From: Caulobacter hibisci
GTDB taxonomy: Bacteria > Pseudomonadota > Alphaproteobacteria > Caulobacterales > Caulobacteraceae
Length of the DNA: 64,000 bases
Assembly: GCF_016135805.1 (NCBI RefSeq)
Contig: NZ_JADWOX010000022.1
Span: 33,583-97,582, forward strand
Direction of reading: 5' to 3'
A program made the translations under genes and the position numbers. Positions 33,692 through 43,018 of the stretch are shown piece after piece. A model generated the notes under the pieces. The model was not told the origin of the DNA. It ran no database searches and was given only the letters and a program-made list of their open reading frames with translations. Within the stretch, counting starts at the first letter, position 1, and each line of letters starts with the position of its first letter.

Positions 33692-36082
33692 ATGTCGCCT
33701 CGCGCCGTCCTTCTCGTTTCCGTAGCCCTCGGCGCGCTGGCCCTGGGCCAGGCCGCCCAGGCCGCCGACCAACTGACGGAAGTCGATGCGGTGGTGGTGA
33801 CGGCGCGTGATCGCAATGCGGGGCTGCTGGAAAAGCGCCCCAACGACACGGTGTTCGGGCTGGACAAGCCGCTGATCGAGACGCCGCGCTCTGCCAGCTT
33901 CGTCTCCGACCTGACCCTGCAACGCTATGGCGTTGCCACCATCGACGACCTGACGGCGGTGTCGCCGGGAACCTACACGGCCAGCTTCTACGGCGTGCCG
34001 GGCGCCCTCAACATTCGCGGCACCCTGGCGGAAAACTACTTCCGCGGCTTCAAGCGCATCGAGAACCGCGGCACCTATTCGACGCCGATCGGGGCTGCCG
34101 AGCAGATCCAGATCGTCCGCGGCCCGCCGACCCCGATCTACGGCTCGGGCAAGGTCGGCGGCATGCTGAACTTCATCCCCAAGTCCGGGAAGGGCGAGGG
34201 CGGCTATCTGGAGCGGCCCGAGGGCGAGGTCACCCTCACCTACGGCAGCTACAACGCCAAGGACGCCACCGCACAGGTCGGCCTGCCGGTGAACCTGGGC
34301 AAGGTGATCGGCGGGGTCCACCTCTATGGCGAGGTCGAGGACAGCCACAGTTTCTACCACGGGATCTATCCCAAGCGCCGGACTGGGCAGGTCTCGGCCG
34401 ACTTCGACCTGGGGAACGGCTGGAGCACGGCGCTGGGCGGGATGATCTATCGCTCCAACGGCGACGTGCAGACCGTCGGCTGGAACCGCCTGACCCAGGA
34501 CCTGATCGACAACGGGACCTACATCACCGGGCGGGATACGAGCCTGGCCGACAGCGACGGCAACGGCCGGCTGACGCCCAGCGAGATCGGCTACTACCCC
34601 TACGCCAGCGCCCTGTACCTGGCCTATTTCGGCTATCCCGACAGCGACGCCAAGCACACGCTGGACACCGGGTTGGGCACGACCAAGCTGTCGCCGCGCA
34701 CGGTCTATGTTTCCAAGGCCGACTTCTCGAAGACGGCGACCGACACCCTCTATTTCGACATCGGCCGCAAGCTGTCGCCCGACAGTTCGGTCAAGCTGCA
34801 GCTGTTCTACGACGCCCTGGAGAACAAGCGCTTCGTCTCCTACGGCTATCCGGCCTGGTTCGACAGCGACGTCTGGGAGGCTCGCCTGACCTGGGACTTC
34901 CGCAACGAGGCCTTGGACGGTGCGGTGCGGGCCCAGTCCTTCGTCGGCGCGTCCTATCACAGCTTCGACGGCCGCCGGCGCGAGAGCTTCAACAGCGGCC
35001 TGATCGCCCTGGACCGCCGCGACCTGTCGGCCGGCGCATCCGCCACCGACATCATCGGCAGTCCGTTCAATCCCGGCGACGGGGTTCAGTGGGAGAACGA
35101 CAACCACTCCAACTGGACGCAGGCCGGCGTGTTCTTCACCACCGACATCGCTATCGGCGACAAGCTGAACCTGATGCTGGGTGGCCGCTACGACGACTAC
35201 GACGTGACGTCGGAAGACACGGGCTTCCTGTCCTACACCGTCGCAGGCGTGCAGAAGGCGGCCAAGGGCAAGGGGACCTATACGGCCAGCGCCAGCTACA
35301 AGGCGCCCTTCGGCCTGATGCCCTACATCACCTACGCCGAAACCTCGGCGCTGGAGATGAGCCAGGCCGGCGACATCGCGCCGGGCCTAGTCGCCGACGC
35401 CAGCGACGCCTGGCTGTCGGACAGCGACCTGGCCGAGGCGGGCGTCAAGTTCCAGTGGCTGAAGGGGGCGCTGATCGGCTCCCTGGCCGGCTATCGCCAG
35501 AACCGCACCCAGCTGACCGGGATCAACGCGACGCCCACCGGCACGCGGGCCAAGGGCGTCGAGCTGGAGGTGCGCTGGCTGGCCAGCGACCATTTCAGCT
35601 TCACCTTCTCGGGCAACAGCCAGCACACGACGGTGAAGGGGCCGGACAAGTCGTTCCAGTACATCCCGGTCTATACGGCGGGCGTCAGCGGCGCGAACGG
35701 CTATGGCGGGGCCTATGTGGTCTGGGACTTTTCCAGCATCCGGCCGGGCGACTACGACTACACCCTGATCCCCAAGTCGGTGGTCAGCCTGTATGGCGCC
35801 TACACCTCGGACCAGCATGACTGGGGCAAGATCTTCGCCACGCTCGGCGTGACGCACGTGACCAAGACCTCGGGCACGGTTCCCGACGCGGTGGTCTATC
35901 CGGCCTATGCCGTCGTCAGCGGCTCGGTGGCCTACGAGTACGGCCCCTATACGGCCACGCTCAACATCGACAACCTGTTCGACGAGCTCTACTTCACCCC
36001 TGTCGCCGACACCTACGCCAACCTCGCGGCCTTGCCCGGCAAGGGGCGGGAGTGGCGGGTCACCCTCGCGAGGCGCTTCTGA
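33692..36082 (+). CDS. TonB-dependent outer-membrane receptor
   Basis: A 796-aa receptor with signal peptide (residues 1-24, ending QAAQA). A TonB-box-like segment EVDAVVVTARD, a plug domain (TPRSASFVSDLTLQRYGV, GALNIRGTLAENYFRG, IVRGPPTPIYGSGKVGGMLN) and a 22-strand barrel end with the terminal Phe of VTLARRF follow. The plug is like siderophore-type receptors, but the operon partners (MFS, flavin monooxygenase, isochorismatase-like hydrolase) suggest import of a nitrogenous organic nutrient. The stop overlaps the MFS ATG as TGATG. Confidence 0.93.
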   Translation: MSPRAVLLVSVALGALALGQAAQAADQLTEVDAVVVTARDRNAGLLEKRPNDTVFGLDKPLIETPRSASFVSDLTLQRYGVATIDDLTAVSPGTYTASFYGVPGALNIRGTLAENYFRGFKRIENRGTYSTPIGAAEQIQIVRGPPTPIYGSGKVGGMLNFIPKSGKGEGGYLERPEGEVTLTYGSYNAKDATAQVGLPVNLGKVIGGVHLYGEVEDSHSFYHGIYPKRRTGQVSADFDLGNGWSTALGGMIYRSNGDVQTVGWNRLTQDLIDNGTYITGRDTSLADSDGNGRLTPSEIGYYPYASALYLAYFGYPDSDAKHTLDTGLGTTKLSPRTVYVSKADFSKTATDTLYFDIGRKLSPDSSVKLQLFYDALENKRFVSYGYPAWFDSDVWEARLTWDFRNEALDGAVRAQSFVGASYHSFDGRRRESFNSGLIALDRRDLSAGASATDIIGSPFNPGDGVQWENDNHSNWTQAGVFFTTDIAIGDKLNLMLGGRYDDYDVTSEDTGFLSYTVAGVQKAAKGKGTYTASASYKAPFGLMPYITYAETSALEMSQAGDIAPGLVADASDAWLSDSDLAEAGVKFQWLKGALIGSLAGYRQNRTQLTGINATPTGTRAKGVELEVRWLASDHFSFTFSGNSQHTTVKGPDKSFQYIPVYTAGVSGANGYGGAYVVWDFSSIRPGDYDYTLIPKSVVSLYGAYTSDQHDWGKIFATLGVTHVTKTSGTVPDAVVYPAYAVVSGSVAYEYGPYTATLNIDNLFDELYFTPVADTYANLAALPGKGREWRVTLARRF

Positions 36083-37368
36083 TGGCCCACGTCCGGATCC
36101 AGCATCGCCCCTGGCTGCTGCTGGGCGCCTTTTCGCTGCTGCTGTTCCTGATCACGGCGGCGACCTATTCGTCGCTGGGCGTGGTGATCCCGTCCATGGT
36201 TCCGCAGCTGGGCTGGAGCTGGGAGCACGCCTTCCTCGGCTTTTCGGTGATGGGCGTGGCCACCGGGGCCTCGTCCTGGCTGCCGACGATGCTGATCCGC
36301 CGCTGGGGCGTGCGCGCGACGCTGGTGGCCGGGGCGGCGGTGATGGCCCTGGGCCTGGCCCTGCTGGCCAGGGTGCAGAGCCTGCCGGCCTATTTCCTGG
36401 CCACGGCCCTGCTGGGCGTCGGCTTCCAGGCCGCGGCCCTGATCCCGGGCACCTATGTGCTGTCGGCGATCTTCCGCCAGCGGGCCCTGCCGTTCGGCAT
36501 CTATTTCACCAGCGGCGCCCTGGGCGGCGTGGCCGGACCGCTGATGGTGCTGGCCACGCTCGGCGCCTTCGACGGCCAATGGCGGGTCTATTGGGCGCTG
36601 CAGGCGGCGGTGATCGGCGTGCTGGGCCTGGTCTGCGCCGCCGTGGTCGGCGGTCCCAAGTGGCTGGAGGAAGCGGGCGCGGCCATGGACCGCCTGACCG
36701 CGGCCGAGGCCAAGTCGGCCCCGGCCCATCCGCGCGTCTATCGCACCGACCACGACTGGAGCGTCCGCGACGCGGTGCGCACCCCGCAGTTCGCGATCCT
36801 GGTGGCGGCCTATTTCAGCCATCTGCTGGCCGGCGTCACCGCCGCCAGCCTGACCCAGGCGCACCTCACCCAGTTGGGCGTGGCCGGCGTGGTGGCGGCC
36901 GGCGCGCTGAGCGCCGAGGGCCTGATGCAGGTTGTCGCGCGCCTGGCCGGCGGCGCCGTGGGCGACCGGGTCGATCCGCGCTGGCTGCTGGCCCTGGCCC
37001 AGGGCCTGCTGGTCGTCGGCCTGCTGGCCCTGTCGCGGGCCACGACCCTGCCGTTGCAGGCGCTCTACGCCGTGGGCGTGGGCCTGGGGTTCGGCCTGAC
37101 GGTGCTGGCGGTCAGCCTGCTGCTGCTCAACTATTTTGGCCGCAGGAACAATGTCGAGCTGTTCTCGCTGGTCTGCCTGGTGGGCGCGGTGTCGGCGGCG
37201 GGCCCGTTCATCGGCGGCTTCATGCGCGACCGGCTGGGCGGCTTCACCCAGACCTTCGAGCTGTTCGCCGCCCTGACCGTGGTGATCTTCGTGGCCGCCC
37301 TGCTGATGCGTCCGCCCAAGCCCCGCGCGGCGACCGCGCCCGAGGCGGAGGCCGCCCCGGCGCCCTGA
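36082..37368 (+). CDS. MFS transporter (operon with TonB receptor)
   Basis: A 428-aa major facilitator with 12 predicted helices; the inter-domain loop (GGPKWLEEAGAAMDRLTAAE) follows helix 6, and conserved motif A-like RRWGVRATLV and the second-half GGAVGDRVDPRWLL are visible. It is of the MCT/oxalate-formate antiporter-like group. The ATG overlaps the receptor stop by one base (TGATG), so the protein is coupled to the outer-membrane receptor and probably carries the same substrate across the inner membrane. Confidence 0.9.
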   Translation: MAHVRIQHRPWLLLGAFSLLLFLITAATYSSLGVVIPSMVPQLGWSWEHAFLGFSVMGVATGASSWLPTMLIRRWGVRATLVAGAAVMALGLALLARVQSLPAYFLATALLGVGFQAAALIPGTYVLSAIFRQRALPFGIYFTSGALGGVAGPLMVLATLGAFDGQWRVYWALQAAVIGVLGLVCAAVVGGPKWLEEAGAAMDRLTAAEAKSAPAHPRVYRTDHDWSVRDAVRTPQFAILVAAYFSHLLAGVTAASLTQAHLTQLGVAGVVAAGALSAEGLMQVVARLAGGAVGDRVDPRWLLALAQGLLVVGLLALSRATTLPLQALYAVGVGLGFGLTVLAVSLLLLNYFGRRNNVELFSLVCLVGAVSAAGPFIGGFMRDRLGGFTQTFELFAALTVVIFVAALLMRPPKPRAATAPEAEAAPAP

Positions 37369-37459
37369 GCCTCGCCGGTCTCGCAACGTCATCCTTTTCG
37401 GCTATGGTCACCGCCGACTCGTCCCCCGATTGTCGAAGGGACGGCGGCGGGAGGCGACG

Positions 37460-38521
37460 ATGGCGCACGAAGGCGGACGCAAGGAGTTCGGCGTCTTCCT
37501 GCCCGTGGCCAATGGCGGCTGGATCGTCTCGAAGACGACGCCGCCGATCGACGGCCTCTACGCCCAGAACCGCGCCGCCGCCGTGCTGGCCGACCAGATC
37601 GGCCTCGACTTCATCATGTCGATGGCCAAGTTCCGCGGTTTCGGCGGCGAGACCGATCACTGGGGCGCGGCCCTGGAATCGGTGATCCTGATGGCCGCCC
37701 TGGCCGAGGCCACCAGTCGCGTGAAGATCTGGGCCACCCTGCATCCGCTGCTGCAGAACCCGGCCGTGGCGGCCAAGATGATCGCCACGCTGGACCACAT
37801 CAGCGGCGGTCGGGCCGGCCTCAATATCGTCGCCGGCGCCTATCGCGACGAGTTCGCCCAGATGAGCGCCTGGGACGACGCCCTCGGCCACGACGACCGC
37901 TACGCCCTGGCCGAGGAGTGGACGCGGCTGGTCAAGCGGCTGTGGACCGAGGACAGCGTCAGCCACGCGGGGCGCTTCTTCACGCTGGAGGACTGCCGCT
38001 CCAAGCCCAAGCCGGTCAGCGCGCCCCGGCCCGACCTGATCTGCGCCGGCGTCTCCGAGCGCGGCTTCGCCTTCGCCGTGGCCGAGGCCGACGCCTGCTT
38101 CATCGGCGGAGAGGACGAGGCGGCCCTGCGCGACGCCAGCCGCCGGGCCAAGGCGCGGGCGGGCGAGCTGGGCCGATCGATCCGCACCTACGCCATGTGC
38201 ACCATCGTCCACGCCGACAGCGACGCCGACGCCGAGGCCCTGGCCGACCGCTATCGCGGCGGGGTGGACATGGCGGCGGTCACCACCATGTTGTCGCACT
38301 GGGGCGTGCCGCCCGAGCGCCTGGCCGCGGCCGCCGCCAAGCAGGGGGCGTTCATGACCCGGACGGTGATCGGCTCCCCGGCGACCTGCGGGGCGCGGAT
38401 CCGCGACCTGATCGACACCTGCGAGCTGGATGGACTGATGCTGATCTTCCCCGACTACGAGGCCGGCTTGTCGATGTTCGGCGCGCAGATCCTGCCGGGC
38501 CTGCGGGAGGCCTATTCGTGA
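37460..38521 (+). CDS. RutA-like LLM-class flavin-dependent monooxygenase
   Basis: A 353-aa bacterial luciferase-like monooxygenase. Its N-terminus (FGVFLPVANGGWIVS), DFIMSMAKFRGFGGETDHWG and LDHISGGRAGLNIVAGAYRDEF line up with the pyrimidine monooxygenase RutA, and the flavin-site loop GGxTDHWG is conserved. RutA opens the uracil ring with FMNH2 and O2. Here only rutB-like follows; rutC-G are missing, so the substrate may be another cyclic amide or heterocycle. GGGAGG lies before the ATG. Confidence 0.87.
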   Translation: MAHEGGRKEFGVFLPVANGGWIVSKTTPPIDGLYAQNRAAAVLADQIGLDFIMSMAKFRGFGGETDHWGAALESVILMAALAEATSRVKIWATLHPLLQNPAVAAKMIATLDHISGGRAGLNIVAGAYRDEFAQMSAWDDALGHDDRYALAEEWTRLVKRLWTEDSVSHAGRFFTLEDCRSKPKPVSAPRPDLICAGVSERGFAFAVAEADACFIGGEDEAALRDASRRAKARAGELGRSIRTYAMCTIVHADSDADAEALADRYRGGVDMAAVTTMLSHWGVPPERLAAAAAKQGAFMTRTVIGSPATCGARIRDLIDTCELDGLMLIFPDYEAGLSMFGAQILPGLREAYS

Positions 38522-39150
38522 CCAGTGACCGGGGCCTCGTCGACTGGATCGCGCCGTCGCGGACGGCGTTGCTGGTCATCGACATGCAGGTGGACTTCGC
38601 CGCGCCCGACGGGGTGATCGGCCGCTTCGGGGTCGACCTGTCGGCGGTGGGCCGGGCCCTGGAAACGGCCGAATGGCTGACCGATCTGGCGCGGGAGGTC
38701 GGGGCGCCGGTGGTGTTCGTCGGGCTGGAGACGACGCCCGAGAGCGACCCGCCGGCGATGCTGGAGCGCATGCGCCGACGCGGCGGCGATCCCGAGATAG
38801 AGCGCGCCATCTGCCGCAAGGATACGCCGGGCGCCGACTTCTACGGCCCGCTGCCGCGGGCGGGCGAATTGGTGGTGGGCAAGCCGCGCTACAGCGCCTT
38901 CGTCGGCACCGACCTCGACGCCCAGCTGCGGGCGCGGGGCGTGGACACCCTGCTGGTCTGCGGCCTGACCACCGAATGCTGCGTCGACAGCACCGTGCGC
39001 GACGCCTTCCATCGCGACTACAACGTCTTCGTCATCAACGACGCCTGCGCGGCCTATGAGCCGGACCTGCACGAGGGGGCGTTGAAGAGCCTGGGCCTGT
39101 CCTTCGCCCTGATCCTCGGCTCGTCCGAGGTGAACGCGGTGTGGCGCTGA
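38518..39150 (+). CDS. RutB-like isochorismatase-family amidohydrolase
   Basis: A 210-aa cysteine hydrolase. The catalytic triad is intact: D22 in LLVIDMQVDF, K122 in GKPRYSAF, C155 in TTECCVDST preceded by the cis-peptide loop. The block GKPRYSAFVGTDLDAQLRARG closely follows RutB (ureidoacrylate amidohydrolase). The GTG start overlaps the LLM stop as GTGA, so the two act in sequence: oxidative ring opening, then amide or carbamate hydrolysis. Final gene of the operon; a hairpin terminator follows. Confidence 0.88.
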   Translation: MTSDRGLVDWIAPSRTALLVIDMQVDFAAPDGVIGRFGVDLSAVGRALETAEWLTDLAREVGAPVVFVGLETTPESDPPAMLERMRRRGGDPEIERAICRKDTPGADFYGPLPRAGELVVGKPRYSAFVGTDLDAQLRARGVDTLLVCGLTTECCVDSTVRDAFHRDYNVFVINDACAAYEPDLHEGALKSLGLSFALILGSSEVNAVWR

Positions 39151-39158
39151 GGCCCACG

Positions 39159-39188
39159 AAAAAGCCGCCCGGGCGAAACCCGGGCGGC
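39159..39188 (-). terminator. Rho-independent terminator between converging operons
   Basis: Perfect 10-bp stem GCCGCCCGGG/CCCGGGCGGC with loop CGAAA. On the minus strand it is followed by TTTTT (39159-39163), so it ends the porin transcript. It can also stop the plus-strand operon, though less strongly. Confidence 0.85.
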
Positions 39189-39214
39189 TCGTTCGTTCGG
39201 CGAAGGGCCTTGGC

Positions 39215-39907
39215 TTAGAAGGCGGCCTTCAGCGAGACGGCGACGCGCGACTTGTAGATGTCGCCGAAGTCATGCTCGCTGGTGTCCCAGTAGCGGACGT
39301 CCAGGGCCAGCTTTTCCGTCAGGGCGTAGCCGACGCCGACGTTCCAGGTGGTGTAGTCGGCGGCGTCTTCGATCGATTGCTTGCCCAGGGCGGCGCTCAG
39401 CGAGAACTTCTCGCTCAGCGGAACCGAGCCGTTCACTTCGGCGTAGGTCGCGCTGCCCAGGTCGCCCGGCCATTCCGGCGACCAGTAGACGGCGGCGCCG
39501 AGGGTGACCTTGCCGACCGGCTTGGAGACGGCGGCCTTCAGCTCGGTGTAGCTGAACTTGCCGGGGGTCAGGCCCTTGTCTTCGCTGTAGCCGTAGTAGA
39601 GCACGCCGAAGTCGAGGGTGGCGTCGCCGACGGTCGGCTTGATGCCGCCGTACAGGTCGACTTCGATCGACGGGTCGCTGGTGCCGAAATCGACGTTCGA
39701 GGCCCAGACGCCAGCGTAGCCGATGCCGTAGCCCAGATCGACGCCGCCGAACACTTGCGGGTCTTCCTGGGTCTGGCTGACGCCGCGGAACACATAGTCG
39801 CTGGCGATGCCGACGTTGTACGAGAGGCTGACTTCCTCGGCCATGGCGGCGCCGCTGAGAGCGGCGGTCGCGGCGGCGGCCGCCAGCGCAAGCTTGAAGA
39901 ACTTCAT
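39215..39907 (-). CDS. TorF-family putative porin
   Basis: A 230-aa outer-membrane beta-barrel: signal peptide (1-23, ending GAAMA), then alternating beta strands. The start SLSYNVGIASDYVFRGVSQT and repeated GxxYxxGYAGVWASN pattern is the TorF/gcw_chp signature, and a terminal Phe (SLKAAF) is the usual barrel signal. The start is the ATG of the signal peptide; a longer frame upstream is non-coding. Monocistronic, with a terminator just after. Confidence 0.9.
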   Translation of the reverse strand: MKFFKLALAAAAATAALSGAAMAEEVSLSYNVGIASDYVFRGVSQTQEDPQVFGGVDLGYGIGYAGVWASNVDFGTSDPSIEVDLYGGIKPTVGDATLDFGVLYYGYSEDKGLTPGKFSYTELKAAVSKPVGKVTLGAAVYWSPEWPGDLGSATYAEVNGSVPLSEKFSLSAALGKQSIEDAADYTTWNVGVGYALTEKLALDVRYWDTSEHDFGDIYKSRVAVSLKAAF

Positions 39908-40153
39908 CCGTGCTATCCCCTTTTTGTTAGCCCGCCGGGAGTTTGGTCCCAACATGTGCGGCGCCTGCAAGCGCGTCAGTTCACAAGTCAGGATTAACTG
40001 CGGGCCGAGCTCTAGTTGCAATCCGCAGGACGACAGCGCCAGCGTTAAGAACAGGGGTCGGCTAAAGTTTGAGCAAGTGTGACGAATTTGCTTCATTCGC
40101 GGCCCTCAGGGCCACAGTTGCCGTTCTTCGACTGTTTTCGTTTACCTGCGGCT

Positions 40154-40957
40154 TCAGCGCATCGCCAGCGACGCCGCGCCCAAATGCAGGCCGGCGTCGA
40201 CCAGCAGGGTTTCGCCGGTGACATGGCGCGCGGCGGGCGAGGCCAGGAACACCGCCGCCCCGGCCACGTCCTCGGCGCTGGAGGCCACCTGCAGGGGCGT
40301 GGCCGCCGCCGCGCCGGCGCGCAGGCGATCGACGCGGGCCTCGTCCATGGCCTTGCCGAACCACGGGGTGTCGATGAAGCCGGGGCAGATGGCGTTGACC
40401 CGGATCCTCGGCGCCAGGGCGCGGGCCAGCGACAGGGTCATGGTGGTCATCGCGCCCTTGGAGGCGGCGTAGGGCACCGACGAGCCGTTGCCCATCACCC
40501 CGGCGATCGAGCTGGTGTTGACCACGGCCCCGGGCTGGGGCGCGGCCTCCAGCAGGCCGCGGGCCGCCCGCACCATCTGGAAGGCCCCGACCACATTGAC
40601 CGAATAGAGCCGCAGGAAGTCCTCGGCGTCGACCGCGTCGAGGTCTTCGTGGCGCGGGGCGAACTTGGTGACGCCGGCATTGTTGAACAGGGCGTCGATG
40701 CGGCCCGACGGCGCGGCGGCCTCCGCGATCCGCCGGCAGTCGGCGTCGTCGGCGACGTCGCCCTGGGCCAGCACGGCCTTGGCGCCTAGGGCCTCGACCT
40801 GGCAGGCGGTCTCCTCGGCGGCCTCGCCGCTGCTGGCGAAGTTGATCACCACCAGGCCTGCCCCGCGGCGGGCGGTCTCGACCGCGATCGCCCGTCCAAG
40901 GCCCGTGGAGGCGCCGGTGACCACCACCGTGAAGCCGTCGAAGTCCCGACCCGTCAT
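40154..40957 (-). CDS. Short-chain dehydrogenase/reductase
   Basis: A 267-aa classical SDR: GASTGLG cofactor motif, NNAGVT, catalytic Ser in NTSSIAGVMG and Tyr-Lys in YAASKG; C-terminal VDAGLHLGAA. The start chosen is the second ATG (MTGRDFDG), because GGAGG lies 6 nt upstream of it and abuts the first ATG. It is divergent from queF and not in an evident operon. Substrate unknown. Confidence 0.9.
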   Translation of the reverse strand: MTGRDFDGFTVVVTGASTGLGRAIAVETARRGAGLVVINFASSGEAAEETACQVEALGAKAVLAQGDVADDADCRRIAEAAAPSGRIDALFNNAGVTKFAPRHEDLDAVDAEDFLRLYSVNVVGAFQMVRAARGLLEAAPQPGAVVNTSSIAGVMGNGSSVPYAASKGAMTTMTLSLARALAPRIRVNAICPGFIDTPWFGKAMDEARVDRLRAGAAAATPLQVASSAEDVAGAAVFLASPAARHVTGETLLVDAGLHLGAASLAMR

Positions 40958-41049
40958 GACCATCCTCCCGCGTTCGAACGCCTGTTTGCGACACCGTAGC
41001 CGGGGCCTCGGCGCTTGTCTCGCGGGGGGAGGGAGCCTAAATCGCCGCC

Positions 41050-41505
41050 ATGACCGAACTTTCCGTGACCCAACTGGGCCAGACCGTCTCCGCGCCGGAC
41101 AGCCCCGAGGCCGCCGTCCTCGAGGCCGTGCCCAACCCGCAGAGCGACGTGCTGTACCTGGCCCGCTTCGTGGCCCCCGAATTCACCTCGCTGTGCCCGG
41201 TGACCGGCCAGCCCGACTTCGCCCACCTGGTGATCGACTATGCGCCGGGCGACTGGCTGATCGAGAGCAAGTCGCTGAAGCTCTATCTGACCAGCTTCCG
41301 CAACCACGGCTCGTTCCACGAGGACTGCACCGTCAAGGTCGGCCGCAAGATCGTCGAGGTCGCCAAGCCCCGCTGGCTGCGCATCGGCGGCTACTGGTAT
41401 CCGCGCGGCGGCATCCCGATCGACGTGTTCTGGCAGACCGGCCCGGCGCCGGAAGGCCTGTGGGTCCCCGAGCAAGGCGTGCCGGCCTATCGCGGCCGGG
41501 GGTGA
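41050..41505 (+). CDS. queF: NADPH-dependent 7-cyano-7-deazaguanine reductase QueF
   Basis: Reduces preQ0 to preQ1 in queuosine biosynthesis. The 151-aa single-domain (YkvM-type) form has nucleophile C49 in FTSLCPVTGQPD and the family block ESKSLKLYLTSFRNHGSFHE with the conserved Glu-Ser-Lys. Size fits the unimodular class. No other que gene is adjacent and no preQ1 riboswitch is evident upstream. Confidence 0.96.
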   Translation: MTELSVTQLGQTVSAPDSPEAAVLEAVPNPQSDVLYLARFVAPEFTSLCPVTGQPDFAHLVIDYAPGDWLIESKSLKLYLTSFRNHGSFHEDCTVKVGRKIVEVAKPRWLRIGGYWYPRGGIPIDVFWQTGPAPEGLWVPEQGVPAYRGRG

Positions 41506-41506
41506 A

Positions 41507-41634
41507 CCGCCTTCGGCGGGCCCCCTCAGTCGGCTTCGCCGACAGCTCCCCCAGAGGGGGAGCATCTGCTCGGCATAGATCCTCCCCCTCTGGGGGAGGT
41601 GGCCCAGAGGGCCGGAGGGGGACGCCGCAGGCGT
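41507..41634. repeat. Intergenic palindromic repeat, CTCCCCC...GGGGGAG family
   Basis: Inverted pair of the same unit seen at 14924: GTCGGCTTCGCCGACAGCTC and CCTCCCCCTCTGGGGGAGG with GCCCAGAGGGC arms. It fills the whole gap between the converging queF and nitroreductase genes. Confidence 0.8.
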
Positions 41635-41635
41635 C

Positions 41636-42253
41636 CTAGTTCTCCGTCCACTCGCTGGTGATCGCCGCCACGTCCGGCCGCGGGCGTTCCTGGGGCTGTT
41701 CGGCGGTGGTGCCGACATAGAGGAAGCCGGCGACCTGTTCGCCCTCGGCCACGCCGAGGATGGCCAGGGCCCGTTCGTCGAAGCTGTACCAGTCGGTGAT
41801 CCAGTTGGCGCCGTAGCCCATGGCCGAGGCGGCCAGCAGCAGCTGGGTGCAGACCGCGCCGGCGCTCATCACCTGTTCCCACTTGGGCACCTCGTCCGAC
41901 AGCGGGCGGGCGATGACGGCGATGGCCAGGGGCGGGGTGGTCAGCTTGCGCATGGCGGCGGTGGCCTTGACCGGATTGGCCTGGTCGGCGGCCAGCGGCG
42001 CGATCTTCGCGGCGAAGGCGGCCTTGGCCTCGCCGCGCAGCAGCACGAACCGCCAGGGCGCCAGCTTGCCGTGGTCGGGCACGCGGACGGCCAGGCGCAA
42101 CAGGTCGGCAAGCTCTTCCTCGCTGGGTCCCGGCGCGACCAGGGCCATGGCCGAGGCCGAACGGCGGCGGGCCAGGAAGGCCAGCACCTCGGGCGCGGGT
42201 TCGATCGTGATCGTTTCGCCGAATTCGGGGGCGGGGGGAACAGAACCGGCCAA
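41636..42253 (-). CDS. Nitroreductase family protein (YdjA-like)
   Basis: A 205-aa FMN-dependent nitroreductase-fold protein: LARRRSASAMALVAPGPS, then LRLAVRVPDHGKLAPWRFVL, and MGYGANWITDWY, all as in YdjA. The start is TTG: AGGAG lies 6 nt upstream, and no ATG or GTG is nearby in frame except ones upstream without a site. It probably reduces nitro-compounds or quinones; substrate unknown. Divergent from the NUDIX gene across about 80 bp. Confidence 0.88.
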   Translation of the reverse strand: MAGSVPPAPEFGETITIEPAPEVLAFLARRRSASAMALVAPGPSEEELADLLRLAVRVPDHGKLAPWRFVLLRGEAKAAFAAKIAPLAADQANPVKATAAMRKLTTPPLAIAVIARPLSDEVPKWEQVMSAGAVCTQLLLAASAMGYGANWITDWYSFDERALAILGVAEGEQVAGFLYVGTTAEQPQERPRPDVAAITSEWTEN

Positions 42254-42336
42254 GACGATCTCCTGAAAGCAAGCTAAGGCAAGGTCACCTATGGCCGCCG
42301 CGCGGCCGGCACAAGTCGAGAGCCCATCGAGAGCCC

Positions 42337-42948
42337 ATGTCCGACGATCCAATCTGGTTGAAGCCGCACGGAAAGCCGTGGTCCGTCGCCAGCGCCGAGG
42401 TGGTCTATGACAATCCCTGGATCGCGGTGACGGAATACCAGGCCGTGGCGCCGACAGGGCGTCCGGCCCTGTATGGCAAGGTCTCGTTCAAGAACCAGGC
42501 GATAGGCGTCGTGCCGCTGCACGCCGACGGCACGGTGACCCTGGTCGGCCAGAACCGCTTCTCACGCGCCAACTACAGCTGGGAACTGCCCGAGGGCGGC
42601 GCGCCGATGGGCGAGGATCCGCTGGACGGCGCCAAGCGCGAGCTGGCCGAGGAAGTGGGGCTGGTCGCCGCCGACTGGCGACCGATCCTGACCATGGAGC
42701 TGTCCAACTCGGTCACCGACGAGATCGCCTACGGCTTCCTGGCCCTCAGCCTGTCGCCGACCGAGACCGCGCCCGACGAGACCGAGGACCTGGCCGTGGC
42801 CCGCGTGCCGTTCGGCGAGGCGCTGAACGCGGCGGTCACTGGGCGGATGCCGGATTCATTGACGGTGGCGTTACTGCTCCGGGTGCACCATATGGCGTCC
42901 GTGGGCGAGCTGCCGGCCGAGTTGGCCACGCTGGTCCTGGCGCGATAG
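42337..42948 (+). CDS. NUDIX hydrolase
   Basis: A 203-aa NUDIX protein with the box GGAPMGEDPLDGAKRELAEE followed by VGL, which matches Gx5Ex7REUxEExGU. The N-terminal domain with SAEVVYDNPWIAVTEY is like ADP-ribose pyrophosphatases (NudF-type). It probably hydrolyses ADP-ribose or another nucleoside diphosphate sugar. Confidence 0.9.
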   Translation: MSDDPIWLKPHGKPWSVASAEVVYDNPWIAVTEYQAVAPTGRPALYGKVSFKNQAIGVVPLHADGTVTLVGQNRFSRANYSWELPEGGAPMGEDPLDGAKRELAEEVGLVAADWRPILTMELSNSVTDEIAYGFLALSLSPTETAPDETEDLAVARVPFGEALNAAVTGRMPDSLTVALLLRVHHMASVGELPAELATLVLAR

Positions 42949-43018
42949 CCGCGCCGACTGTTCGGCTAGGGCGTTTTGAATAAATATGCTCTAGTCTCCG
43001 CCGGGAAGGGAGAGCCCC

